A DNA stretch of 64,000 bases from Gammaproteobacteria bacterium (lineage in GTDB: Bacteria; Pseudomonadota; Gammaproteobacteria; Pseudomonadales; Pseudohongiellaceae), in NCBI GenBank assembly GCA_024639905.1, contig JAHEGE010000007.1, positions 1 to 64,000 of the forward strand, written 5' to 3'. The translations under genes and the position numbers were made by a program. The notes beneath the pieces were generated by a model. The model saw only the letters and a list, made by a program, of their open reading frames with translations. It ran no database searches and was not told where the DNA came from. This document shows positions 15,659-23,770 of the stretch, piece by piece (the first letter of the stretch is position 1; every line of letters starts with the position of its first letter).

Positions 15659-16384
15659 CTAGCTTAGAATCCTGCCACCGTCGACATCAACCGTTGTGCC
15701 TGTGACGAAACGATTCTGCAGAACGAACAAGATGCCATCGGCGACCTCCTCGGAGGTGCCCGCGCGCGGAATTAAGTGAGTGGCCGTCATTGCGGCGAGG
15801 TTACCGGCCTTGGCGTCGCCCATGGCATCGAACATTGCCGTGTCCACTGTTCCCGGGGAGACCACATTGACACGGATCGGCGCCATCTCCACCGCGAGGC
15901 AGCGTACGAGATTCTCAACCGAGGCGCCTACGCAGCTCAATGGCGACTGTGCTGGGCGAATTTTACGCGCAGGCGAACCGCTCACGAGCGTGATCGAGCC
16001 GTCTGCAGCGAGATAAGGTGCGCCAGTGCGCACGACCTTTGTGTAGCCCCACAGCTTGTCGTAGGCTGCGCGAAACTGCTCATCGGTTTGCTCGAGGAAG
16101 GGCTTAAGTGTGCGCTCCCCGCCCACGGCAGCGGAAACGAGATGGTCGATCGTGCCCACCTCATCGAAAATAGCCTTAAGGGAGTCTGCATCATGTGTGT
16201 CCGCCTGGCGCACTTCAAAGCTGCCGTTCGCTTGCGCGCGTGCGTTTTCGATATGCTCTTTAGAGCGCCCAGCGGCCCAGACTTTCGCTCCTGCTGCGGC
16301 AGCGGCCTGTGCGGCGGCGAGGCCTATGCCCGCGGTGCCACCGATTATAACGACGCGCTTTCCTTCTAATGAGCTACTGGGCAT
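15659..16384 (-). CDS. Short-chain dehydrogenase/reductase lacking the Tyr-Lys pair
   Basis: 241 aa Rossmann-fold protein. The nucleotide site is intact (GGTAGIGLAAA, AAGRS). The active-site Ser is present (TLVSGSP), but the segment that normally holds Y-x-x-x-K reads SPLSCVGASVENLVR, with Leu and Gly in the Tyr and Lys positions. It then continues normally with LAVEMAPIRVNVVSPG and ends VDVDGGR. I recall an SDR subgroup with the same loss (pattern RP-x-x-x-x-S), so it is not a single sequencing error. It probably heads the operon with the nitroreductase. Its catalytic mode, if any, is unclear. Confidence 0.88.
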   Translation of the reverse strand: MPSSSLEGKRVVIIGGTAGIGLAAAQAAAAAGAKVWAAGRSKEHIENARAQANGSFEVRQADTHDADSLKAIFDEVGTIDHLVSAAVGGERTLKPFLEQTDEQFRAAYDKLWGYTKVVRTGAPYLAADGSITLVSGSPARKIRPAQSPLSCVGASVENLVRCLAVEMAPIRVNVVSPGTVDTAMFDAMGDAKAGNLAAMTATHLIPRAGTSEEVADGILFVLQNRFVTGTTVDVDGGRILS

Positions 16385-16498
16385 GTGCCTCTCCTTTTCT
16401 GTTTTTCCTGATCATGACAACGTACAGCGGATTAAATCCAATGCGTTTAAGTGGTCAGAATAGTACCATAGCCGCCTCATCACGCTAGGGGTCACACC

Positions 16499-16843
16499 AT
16501 GACTGCAAAGAGCCTTTTCAAGCACACCATTTTCGCCTTCGCAGGGCTTAGTGCCCTCGCCCTCTCCGCCTGCCAAAGCTGGGTGCAACTCACGCCTGAG
16601 GGCGCCGGAGTAGAGCTAATAGGCGATGCAGCGAGAGTGAGCAGCTGCGCTAGAGTGGGACGGGCGAACGTGCAGACCTTGGGCAAAATCGTTGTCGTAG
16701 AGCGCGGCAGCCAGCGCCTGCAAGACGAACTGCTTACACTCGCACGCAACGAAGCCGCGGACTTGGGAGGCGATACTGTCGTGCCCGAATCGCTTATCGC
16801 TGATGGCAGCCAAGTCTTCGGCGTGTACCGCTGCAGCCGCTAA
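16499..16843 (+). CDS. DUF4156 lipoprotein
   Basis: 114 aa. Lipoprotein signal with lipobox LSAC (Cys25), then the DUF4156 pattern: GAGVELIGDAARVSSCARVG, then ELLTLARNEAADLGGDTVV and the closing VFGVYRCSR. The two cysteines of the mature domain (in SSCARVG and YRCSR) are conserved in such proteins and probably pair. The family has no established function; members are small periplasmic-side outer-membrane lipoproteins. Monocistronic, converging on the symporter gene. Confidence 0.88.
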   Translation: MTAKSLFKHTIFAFAGLSALALSACQSWVQLTPEGAGVELIGDAARVSSCARVGRANVQTLGKIVVVERGSQRLQDELLTLARNEAADLGGDTVVPESLIADGSQVFGVYRCSR

Positions 16844-16883
16844 CAAACCGGTTGGGGATGATCGCGGCGCGCTAAAAAAATCG

Positions 16884-18131
16884 CTAATATTTGGTTTGGC
16901 GATCGAATATTTCGCGGTCAAACTCGCCTTCCCAGTTCGCCACCGCGGTAGACACCGACAAATCGCCACAGATATTCACCGACGTCCGCAGCATATCCAA
17001 AGGCCTGTCGAAGGGTAGGATAAAGCCGATAACCACGGCGATCTGCTCGGGCGTGATGCCGATAGCCCCCATCACTGCCGCCATAAGAAACAAGGACGCA
17101 CCCGGCACCGCAGCCGTACCGATCGACACCAAGGTTGTCGAGCCTGCAACCATCGCGTAGTCGGCGAGGGACAGCTCAATGCCAAACGCCTGTGCGGCAA
17201 ACACCGACACCACGCCAACATAGAGCGCCGTGCCATCCATATTGATCGTGGCGCCTAGCGGCAGAACTGTGGAGGCGACCACGGGCTTGATGCCGAGATT
17301 TTCTTCAGCGACCGACATCGACACCGGCAGCGTTGCCGAGCTGGACGACGTGGAGAATGCTACCAACATCGCATCGCGGGCCCCACGGAAGAAATTTAAC
17401 GGTGAAAGGCCGAGCGTCAGTTTAATAATACCGATACCGTGGACGACAACAACGTGCACGAGACACGACAGGACGACGGCAAGCGCGAGGGTGAGCACAT
17501 CGAGCAGTGCCGCCACGCCCTGAGTACCGGCAACCGCCGCAATCAGCGCGAATACGCCGAACGGCGCCACTTCCATGACCCAATGGGTAATGCGCAGCAT
17601 CATCTCGCTGCTCGAATCCATGAGCTCCGCCACAGGACGGCCTTTCTCGCCAATGGTCAGCACGCTGACGCCGACCAACAGAGCGAAAAAGATGATCGCG
17701 AGGATATTCCCCTCGGCGAGCGCCGCGATAGGGTTAGACGGCACGATGCTCAGCAGCCGTTCCGACAGTGGTATCGCCTCTTGCACGGCGGTCGGTGCGG
17801 CCGCCGAGAGGTCTACGCCTACGCCAGGCTGCAACGTAGCGGCGAAAATCAGGCCTATGACGATCGCAGCGAGCGTCGTCACCATATAAATCGCGAGGGT
17901 CTTAGCGCCGAGGGATCCGAGCTTGGCTGGATCACCCATGGCGACAACGCCCGAGACGAGGGTGACGAACACTAACGGCACCACCACCATGCGAATGAGG
18001 CGCACGAACAGGTCGCCCAACCAGCTTATGCTCGAGGCTCCCGGCCCCCAAACCATGCCAACGATGACGCCCAACACGAGTGCCAAGAGGATGCGCTTCC
18101 ATAGCGCGGTGCTAAACCAAGTCTGTAGCAT
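16884..18131 (-). CDS. Dicarboxylate/amino acid:cation symporter (DAACS family)
   Basis: 415 aa secondary transporter of the GltP/DctA family, importing C4-dicarboxylates or glutamate/aspartate with H+ or Na+. Signatures are the first re-entrant loop FSTSSSSATLPVS, the substrate helix GATINMDGTALY (N-M-D-G-T) and GAASVPGASLF-like GTAAVPGASLF in hairpin 2. The late RPLDMLRTSVNICGD matches the C-terminal binding helix, where Asp and Arg/Asn contact the substrate. Which substrate is used is not certain. It is divergent from the ferredoxin-NADP reductase gene. Confidence 0.92.
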   Translation of the reverse strand: MLQTWFSTALWKRILLALVLGVIVGMVWGPGASSISWLGDLFVRLIRMVVVPLVFVTLVSGVVAMGDPAKLGSLGAKTLAIYMVTTLAAIVIGLIFAATLQPGVGVDLSAAAPTAVQEAIPLSERLLSIVPSNPIAALAEGNILAIIFFALLVGVSVLTIGEKGRPVAELMDSSSEMMLRITHWVMEVAPFGVFALIAAVAGTQGVAALLDVLTLALAVVLSCLVHVVVVHGIGIIKLTLGLSPLNFFRGARDAMLVAFSTSSSSATLPVSMSVAEENLGIKPVVASTVLPLGATINMDGTALYVGVVSVFAAQAFGIELSLADYAMVAGSTTLVSIGTAAVPGASLFLMAAVMGAIGITPEQIAVVIGFILPFDRPLDMLRTSVNICGDLSVSTAVANWEGEFDREIFDRQTKY

Positions 18132-18206
18132 AGTCTTATATCCTAATCTTATTCAGCGCCGGCGGCGTATTGGATAGCCGTTAGCAGGTATACTTAAGCG
18201 CGCAAT

Positions 18207-18235
18207 GACCAGACGCTAAGTTACCGCGTTTGGTC
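18207..18235. promoter_or_regulatory. Imperfect inverted repeat upstream of the ferredoxin-NADP reductase gene
   Basis: gaccagacgc (18207-18216) and gcgtttggtc (18226-18235) pair at 9 of 10 positions around a 9-nt centre, in the region between the divergent symporter and reductase genes, 36 bp before the reductase start. It could be a regulator site. No promoter boxes could be assigned with confidence. Confidence 0.4.
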
Positions 18236-18271
18236 GCCAAAATCGATTAACCAGTCAAGGAAGAAAGCAAC

Positions 18272-19015
18272 ATGTCAGAGTGGGTTCAAGGAACGGTATT
18301 GGAAAACATCCACTGGACGCAGAATTTGTTCTCGCTACGCATCGAAGCGCCTGTTGACGAGTTCAAGGCGGGCCAGTTCACCAGTCTTGGCTTGGACATT
18401 GAAGGCGAGCGCACCGCGCGCCCCTATTCCTTCCTCAGCGCACCAGGCGAGCAACCACTAGAGTTCTTTTTTTACACTGCAACCGATGGCGTGCTCTCCA
18501 ATGCCATGGTCGCCCTCGCCCCTGGCGATGAGATCTTCGTTAAGCGCGAGGCCAATGGCTTCTTCACCTTAGAAGAAGTGCCTAGCTCTCGCGACCTCTG
18601 GCTTCTTGGCACAGGCACCGGTATCGCTCCCTATTTCTCCATGCTCAAAACCGACGAGCCTTGGGAACGCTTCGAGCGCGTGGTACTCGTCCACGCGGTA
18701 CGCCAAGACTCCGACCTGCGTTATCAAGCACTTATCGAAGAGCTTAGCATGACCTACGGCGACCGCTTTGTGTTTCAAGCCTTTGTGAGCCGCGAGGAGA
18801 TCGAGGGCACGCTTTACGGCCGAATCCCCGAAGCAATCACTCGCGGCGAGCTCGAAACGGCGACGGGCATTGAGATAAGCGCCGAGCATTCGCAGTTTAT
18901 GCTGTGTGGCAATCCTGACATGGTGGCCGACACGACAGAGGCACTAAAAGGACGCGGGCTTAGTAAGAATCGACGCCGTACACCGGGGCAGATTACCGTC
19001 GAAAAATACTGGTAG
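18272..19015 (+). CDS. fpr: Ferredoxin--NADP(+) reductase
   Basis: 247 aa flavoprotein passing electrons between NADPH and ferredoxin or flavodoxin. FAD-binding domain: residues 1-95 with RPYSFLSAP (R-x-Y-S). NADP domain: from about 100 with GTGTGIAPYFSML and MLCGNPDMV. The C-terminus VEKYW has the terminal aromatic residue that stacks on FAD in bacterial type Fpr. The length fits. Ribosome site aaggaag lies upstream. In enterobacteria and pseudomonads fpr answers to oxidative stress; a 10-bp inverted repeat upstream may be the corresponding control site, but no SoxS or FinR-type match was made. Confidence 0.93.
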   Translation: MSEWVQGTVLENIHWTQNLFSLRIEAPVDEFKAGQFTSLGLDIEGERTARPYSFLSAPGEQPLEFFFYTATDGVLSNAMVALAPGDEIFVKREANGFFTLEEVPSSRDLWLLGTGTGIAPYFSMLKTDEPWERFERVVLVHAVRQDSDLRYQALIEELSMTYGDRFVFQAFVSREEIEGTLYGRIPEAITRGELETATGIEISAEHSQFMLCGNPDMVADTTEALKGRGLSKNRRRTPGQITVEKYW

Positions 19016-19019
19016 GCAG

Positions 19020-19781
19020 CTAAAACTCGTACTCGAAGAGCAGGCGCAGAGTAGAGTTAGGACTCTTGGCAGTCAGGCCAGCAATAACGCCAAACTCCCA
19101 GCTAAGGCTTTTGCGGGCACCTAAATTACTCTGGCCGATAATGACGGGCCCGATGCCCACCGTATCCTGCCCTAGATAAAACTCCATGGCTGGTTCGAAT
19201 AGTCGCGAATAGCGATAGCGAGCCTGGACGGCGAACGTGGTCTCAAATTCATCCTGAATATCATCGCCCCATTCTTGGATCGCGAATAGGTTCGCGGTCG
19301 CACTCCAGCGTCCGAACTCCTTCTCCGCCAACAGACCGACGGCGACCTCCTCCAAATCTTGACTCACTCCGTGCTCGAACTCGAAGACGAGACCCCAGTC
19401 GGCAGAGTATTCGCCCTGCTCAGTGAGCTGCCATTTCAACTCGAACTCGAACGCGTTTACCTCGAAGCCAGTCGATTGCGGCCTGAAGCCGACGACCTTG
19501 ACCTCTCCGAAGAACGAATGATTGATCGCTGCACCATAGGACAGCTGATGCACCTCGTTAGGCAGAAGATTGCCTGCTGGCAGATTCTGTCCGAGACCAC
19601 GGTATTCGATCTCACTTTCCAATGCGTCGACATAGGGATGATAGAGCTTATCGATAACGCTGCCGTCGGCGAACGCAGGCGTAGCTAGCAGAAGAGACCG
19701 CACCGCAAAGGCTAGGCCAAGGACACTGCGCAACCACGACGATTCAAAGCGGCTATTCAAGCAGCTAAGCATACAACTCAA
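19020..19781 (-). CDS. Outer-membrane-like exported protein of the FTR1 operon
   Basis: 253 aa. N-terminal signal peptide with cleavage near PAFA-DG (about residue 39); the true start may be an internal codon because the predicted n-region is long. The mature protein is a run of short amphipathic strands with alternating aromatic residues, such as FEVNAFEFELKWQL, WGLVFEFEHG and QARYRYS, and ends in Phe (FEYEF). Both are usual for outer-membrane beta-barrels. It begins 3 bp after the FTR1 gene and is the last gene of that operon. Entry of iron or another ligand across the outer membrane is a plausible role; no family name is claimed. Confidence 0.7.
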   Translation of the reverse strand: MSCMLSCLNSRFESSWLRSVLGLAFAVRSLLLATPAFADGSVIDKLYHPYVDALESEIEYRGLGQNLPAGNLLPNEVHQLSYGAAINHSFFGEVKVVGFRPQSTGFEVNAFEFELKWQLTEQGEYSADWGLVFEFEHGVSQDLEEVAVGLLAEKEFGRWSATANLFAIQEWGDDIQDEFETTFAVQARYRYSRLFEPAMEFYLGQDTVGIGPVIIGQSNLGARKSLSWEFGVIAGLTAKSPNSTLRLLFEYEF

Positions 19782-19784
19782 AGT

Positions 19785-20654
19785 CTACACCCCTCTCAAC
19801 TGAAGGGATTTGCTTATGCGCCAGGCGAAGCGGGTGGTGGCACTCATGCCTACAGCAAGCACACCGACCACATAGGCAGCAACCTGCAACCATGACGGGG
19901 TAGACTCGTAGCCAACAAGCGCATAACTTAGCTGCCCGAGCACCGACGCCTCATCGAGAAGCGCGCCGCTATCCCAAGCGATTGCTGTATACGGCAACCA
20001 ATCGGCCTGAGTTAGCAGAAGCACCGCTTGCGCCGCCATATTCCCTGCCGTTAACGCGAGGAGCAAGGTGCAAGTGCGCAGCGACCACGACGGAGGCAGC
20101 CCAGTAAGCCCAAAATAAAGTAGCACGCCTGTACTTATCCCGATGCCGGCACCCACAAGGCCGCCGTAGAGCACGGATAATCCGCTCTGGTGCTGTCCGA
20201 TTATGCCACCGGCGAATTGCATGATCTCCGAACCTTCGCGCAATATCGCCAACATGACCACGATAACCATGCTCAACGTGAGCATTCCGATTCTTATCGA
20301 GGGGTACCCCTCTTTTTTTGCATCGCTCTCCTCATCAAAAGGCACAGGGAACAACCAGGCGATTGCTACGAGGAAAAGGCAGCTCAGAGAATGGATCGCC
20401 GCGTTCGCCACCTCCAGGCCGACATAATCGAACGCCTCTGAGATCGTGCCTAGATTAACCGAATACAGCCAGGCGAAAACGACCCCGAGCACCACGCTAT
20501 AGACAGTCCATCGCCGTCTAAGTAACAGCGCGCGAGGAACGGCAGATAGTGTAGTTACTTCATTAAAATAGCGCAGGAATGCGAGAAGAAGGCTCAGCAT
20601 GAGGGCTGCCTCTAGTATCTCCTGCAGGACGATAACGACCGCGTTAATAAACAT
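19785..20654 (-). CDS. FTR1 family high-affinity iron permease
   Basis: 289 aa inner-membrane protein with about seven helices. FTR1/EfeU proteins use two R-E-x-x-E motifs to move ferric iron. The second is present (R139-E-G-S-E143), while the first reads Q11-E-I-L-E15, with Gln in place of Arg. The neighbouring cupredoxin gene, 15 bp upstream, recalls the FtrB-FtrC pair of the Bordetella FtrABCD ferrous-iron system. Neither an FtrA/P19-like protein nor an FtrD ferredoxin is seen. It probably imports iron after oxidation; the exchanged Arg is worth noting. Confidence 0.85.
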   Translation of the reverse strand: MFINAVVIVLQEILEAALMLSLLLAFLRYFNEVTTLSAVPRALLLRRRWTVYSVVLGVVFAWLYSVNLGTISEAFDYVGLEVANAAIHSLSCLFLVAIAWLFPVPFDEESDAKKEGYPSIRIGMLTLSMVIVVMLAILREGSEIMQFAGGIIGQHQSGLSVLYGGLVGAGIGISTGVLLYFGLTGLPPSWSLRTCTLLLALTAGNMAAQAVLLLTQADWLPYTAIAWDSGALLDEASVLGQLSYALVGYESTPSWLQVAAYVVGVLAVGMSATTRFAWRISKSLQLRGV

Positions 20655-20669
20655 AGCGTTTGTCTCTGT

Positions 20670-21038
20670 TCACTCTGTGACCACGACTACGCCCTGCGCC
20701 GTCTTTGGATAGAACTCGCCGAAAAAAGGGTAGATGCCTGGCGCGAGTGGCCCGATGAAGATGACCGTCTGGCTATTGCCGACGATAACCTTCTCCCGAT
20801 TTAACTCGAAGCTCTCGAATTCCTCAGGAGTGGGATCCTCATTGATTACTCGTATTTTTACTTTTTGGTTAGCCGGTATTTCGAGCGTCGCGGGAAAAAA
20901 CAAATGATCGCGAATACGCAGTTCAAGCTCTAGCGTGGCGGCTGACACCTCGGCACTTATCACGCCACAAAAGATCACCACAGTGATGAAAAGCTTCATA
21001 GCGCCGACCCGAAACGATAGCGTTGTAGAGTGATTCAC
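20670..21038 (-). CDS. Cupredoxin-domain periplasmic protein (FtrB-like)
   Basis: 122 aa from GTG 21038, which overlaps the kinase stop (GTGA). An internal ATG at 20999 would give a more usual signal peptide (KLFITVVIFCGVISAEVSA). The mature 85 residues form a single cupredoxin-like domain: HLFFPATLEIPANQKV, then TPEEFESFELNREKV and PLAPGIYPFFGEFYPKTAQG. The latter two are characteristic of the iron-uptake cupredoxins paired with FTR1 permeases. No cysteine ligand is present, so this is not a blue copper site. It presumably assists oxidation or delivery of iron to the FTR1 permease encoded next. Confidence 0.85.
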   Translation of the reverse strand: MNHSTTLSFRVGAMKLFITVVIFCGVISAEVSAATLELELRIRDHLFFPATLEIPANQKVKIRVINEDPTPEEFESFELNREKVIVGNSQTVIFIGPLAPGIYPFFGEFYPKTAQGVVVVTE

Positions 21039-22390
21039 TGGGATTCGCCCCGCTGCTTATGCTGGTCGCTATTTTGCAACCCGATAGGGAACGTCACCTC
21101 GAACCGAGCACCGCTGGCGAAGCGCGATTGCGTCACATTCACCTGCGCTCCGTGTAGGCGAGCGACGTGACCGACGATAGTGAGCCCGAGACCACAACCC
21201 GGTGCATCAGCCTCCTGTTCATTAGCAAGCCGGGTAAAGCGCTCGAAAATGCGCAGGTGATCCTCTTCGGCTATCCCCTTACCGCTGTCTTCCACTGTGA
21301 GCGAGATGCGATCTGTGCTGCGAGCGAGCGCAACGACGACCTGCCCTTCGCTAGGCGTATAGCGACTCGCGTTGGTCAAAAGATTGGAAAGCAGGGTCTC
21401 TAATGCGAATCGATCCCCGAGGACGATGAGCTCGTCGCCCCCCCCTCCTTCCAGTGAAATCGCTTGGCGCTTACGCTCGAACACGGGATAAAGTCGGGCC
21501 ATGACGTCCTGTACGAGCGCGCTTAAGTCTAGCGGCATACTGTGCGCAGCAAATTGCTCCGGCGAGCTACGATAGAGCGACAACAGCTGCTCAATGAGGT
21601 GCTGCATTCGTTCTATCCCATCGTTCAGCTCTAGATAAGCTGGGCTTCGTGCATCAACCGTCTCCGCGAGATTGTGCAGTTGAATCTTTAGCGCGCTAAT
21701 CGGCGTGCGTAGCTCATGGGCGGCGTCCGCCGAGAAGCGTTTCTCTCGCTCCATCGCCGCCTCTAGCCGCGAGACGAAGCCATTGATCGAAGAGAGTACC
21801 TGCTCAAGCTCTACGCGCGACTCGCGCGTAGGAATCGCGCTGAAGTCATTCGCAGGTTTGTCGCGCAGCTCGCTCGATAGGCGCTTCAACGGCGCAAGCC
21901 CACGGGTGACAAACATCCAAACCAACAAGCCTACTAGGGGAATACCTAGCAACAAGGGGAGTATCGACTGGAGAACAACATTCTCAGCGAGCACGAACCG
22001 AAGGTCCGTGCGCTCTGCGATAAATACCCAGCGACTACGTGCTGTATCGTAACGGGCCAGCGTGCGCCATCGATAACCATTAAAGTTCGCGTAGTCGAAT
22101 CCTGGAACGAATTCGTGAAGTCGCTCTGCAGGCGCATTCGATGAGTTAGCGAGAAGTTCACCATCTTGCCAAATCTGATAAGCGAGGTCACTGCCGAGGC
22201 GTAAAGCGGTGCTAGTGTCCGGACTGACGTCCAAATTCGTCACTAACCGTGCAAGATCTAGCATCTGATTGTCGAACAGCGTATCCGCTTCGCGCATACT
22301 CGACTGGTAACCCTGCAACGCAGCAACGAAATTGAAGAGCATCAGGAGGGCGACGATGCTCGTTACGAGAAACACGCGTATCGAACGCAT
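21035..22390 (-). CDS. Sensor histidine kinase (QseC/PmrB-like)
   Basis: 451 aa two-component sensor. Membrane helices lie at about 7-27 and 139-162, enclosing a periplasmic sensor region of about 110 residues. Then come a HAMP linker, the dimerisation and phosphoacceptor segment ADAAHELRTPISALK (His225), and the ATPase with NLLTNASRYTP (N box), DSGKGIAEED (G1) and GCGLGLTIV (G2). The start overlaps the regulator's stop by one base (TAATG). Its place between an OmpR-type regulator and iron-uptake genes suggests iron or envelope sensing; the periplasmic domain has no motif that I can tie to a ligand. Confidence 0.93.
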   Translation of the reverse strand: MRSIRVFLVTSIVALLMLFNFVAALQGYQSSMREADTLFDNQMLDLARLVTNLDVSPDTSTALRLGSDLAYQIWQDGELLANSSNAPAERLHEFVPGFDYANFNGYRWRTLARYDTARSRWVFIAERTDLRFVLAENVVLQSILPLLLGIPLVGLLVWMFVTRGLAPLKRLSSELRDKPANDFSAIPTRESRVELEQVLSSINGFVSRLEAAMEREKRFSADAAHELRTPISALKIQLHNLAETVDARSPAYLELNDGIERMQHLIEQLLSLYRSSPEQFAAHSMPLDLSALVQDVMARLYPVFERKRQAISLEGGGGDELIVLGDRFALETLLSNLLTNASRYTPSEGQVVVALARSTDRISLTVEDSGKGIAEEDHLRIFERFTRLANEQEADAPGCGLGLTIVGHVARLHGAQVNVTQSRFASGARFEVTFPIGLQNSDQHKQRGESQ

Positions 22391-23055
22391 TACTGCGCCC
22401 CCGTGTCGACCTTGTAACCCACGCCGCGAATAGTCTTGATTAGGTCGTTACCAAGTTTCTTGCGCAGATGATGGATGTGCACCTCGAGCGCGTTGCTGCT
22501 CACCTCCTCGCCCCAACTATAAAGCCGCTGCTCGAGTGTGGCTCGCGTCTGCACACGGCCAGCGTTCTCAAAAAGACTCTTAAGCAGCATGTATTCGCGG
22601 CGCGCGAGCTCGATAACGCAGCCATCACGTGAGACCGATTGTTGTAGGGTATCGAGTACGATATTACCTACGACAATCTCCGAACTCTTCATGCTAGCCA
22701 GTCGCCGCTCGAGCACACGTAAACGGGCAAGGAGTTCAGTCATCTCAAAGGGCTTAGCGAGATAATCATCGGCGCCGCTATCTAGCCCAGCTACCTTATC
22801 CTCGACACTGTCGCGCGCGGTGAGCAGCAACACAGGCAGCTCGACATCCTCTTTACGTAGCCGCTTAAGCACGCTTATCCCATCGATATCGGGAAGACCA
22901 ATGTCCAGCACCACGAGATCGGGTCGCTCAGTACGAATAGCGAGCAAAGCGAGCTCACCCTTCTCGACATGGTTAACCGCATAGCCCGATTTAGATAGCG
23001 CCAGCCGCAGACCCGCTGCTAGGGGACGATCATCCTCGACGAGGAGTAGTTGCAT
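22390..23055 (-). CDS. OmpR-type response regulator (QseB/PmrA-like)
   Basis: 221 aa. Receiver domain at 1-120 with acidic Asp8-Asp9, phosphoacceptor Asp51 (VVLDIGLPDIDG), the conserved Thr in LLLTARD and Lys in YLAKPFE. The C-terminal winged helix has REYMLLKSLFENAGRV, SNALEVHIHHLRKKLG and IKTIRGVGYKV. Length and wording are closest to the QseB/PmrA (BasR) group. That group binds direct repeats of CTTAA, and such a site lies at 27609-27625 upstream of this gene cluster. It is translationally coupled to the kinase. Confidence 0.93.
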   Translation of the reverse strand: MQLLLVEDDRPLAAGLRLALSKSGYAVNHVEKGELALLAIRTERPDLVVLDIGLPDIDGISVLKRLRKEDVELPVLLLTARDSVEDKVAGLDSGADDYLAKPFEMTELLARLRVLERRLASMKSSEIVVGNIVLDTLQQSVSRDGCVIELARREYMLLKSLFENAGRVQTRATLEQRLYSWGEEVSSNALEVHIHHLRKKLGNDLIKTIRGVGYKVDTGAQ

Positions 23056-23089
23056 CGCTTAATCCGTGTTCGTGTTTACGGCTTTAAAG

Positions 23090-23731
23090 TTAGCGCTTGG
23101 CATGCAAACTTGCCAATGCCTCACGAATCTCTTCTTGCCGTCCCTTATCTGCAATTTCGCGACCGGGTCTTGCCGGCGCGGCCTGCGCGCGGAGGAAGTG
23201 TTCTTCCGCCTCGTCATATTCCTTCTCATCGAGCAGAAACGCTGCATAGAAGTAGTTATTGTCTATGCCTTCCGGATTTTTCTCAACGCCTGTAAGCAGC
23301 AGTTTGCGCGCCTCCTTATCACTGCCGAAACCCACCGGCCACCCAGGAACAGAATGCATCAATATTCCAAGACTGGTGTATGCCGAGCCCTCAAGCGCAT
23401 CGGCGTCGATCTTCATCGCCGCCTCGAAGTCCGCGCGCGCCTCTTTAGCGACACTCAGTGCACCGAGCCCGCCTTTTGCGCCAGCATAGGTCGACTTGAT
23501 GATACCACTCCAGATCAGAAGCGCGGCGCTTTCAGGCGCCGCGTCAACAGCACTATCGGCATCGGCAACTAATTGCTCGAAAGCACTCACCTGAGTCTTA
23601 CCTTCAAGCTGATAATTAACCTCTGCCCAGCGTGACTGCAGATGGACAACGTCGGCCTCGACATCGGCGCGGGCACCCGCACTCAATACAGCAGTCAACG
23701 CGATTAGTATTTCTAGAACTCGTCTATTCAT
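23090..23731 (-). CDS. Exported TPR-like protein
   Basis: 213 aa from ATG 23731, chosen because ggag lies 8 nt upstream; a longer frame to 23755 lacks one. Signal peptide: residues 1-23 (VLEILIALTAVLSAGARA). The rest is helical with TPR-like periodicity: FEQLVADADSAVDAAPESAALLIW, YTSLGILMHSVPGWPVGFG, NYFYAAFLLDEKEYDEAEEHFLRA. Such small exported repeat proteins often accompany FTR1/cupredoxin iron genes and regulators. It follows the SDR by 39 bp and precedes the response regulator by 34 bp. Confidence 0.78.
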   Translation of the reverse strand: MNRRVLEILIALTAVLSAGARADVEADVVHLQSRWAEVNYQLEGKTQVSAFEQLVADADSAVDAAPESAALLIWSGIIKSTYAGAKGGLGALSVAKEARADFEAAMKIDADALEGSAYTSLGILMHSVPGWPVGFGSDKEARKLLLTGVEKNPEGIDNNYFYAAFLLDEKEYDEAEEHFLRAQAAPARPGREIADKGRQEEIREALASLHAKR

Positions 23732-23770
23732 GTGATTGAACTCCGTTATACCCAATAAGAACTGATACCA

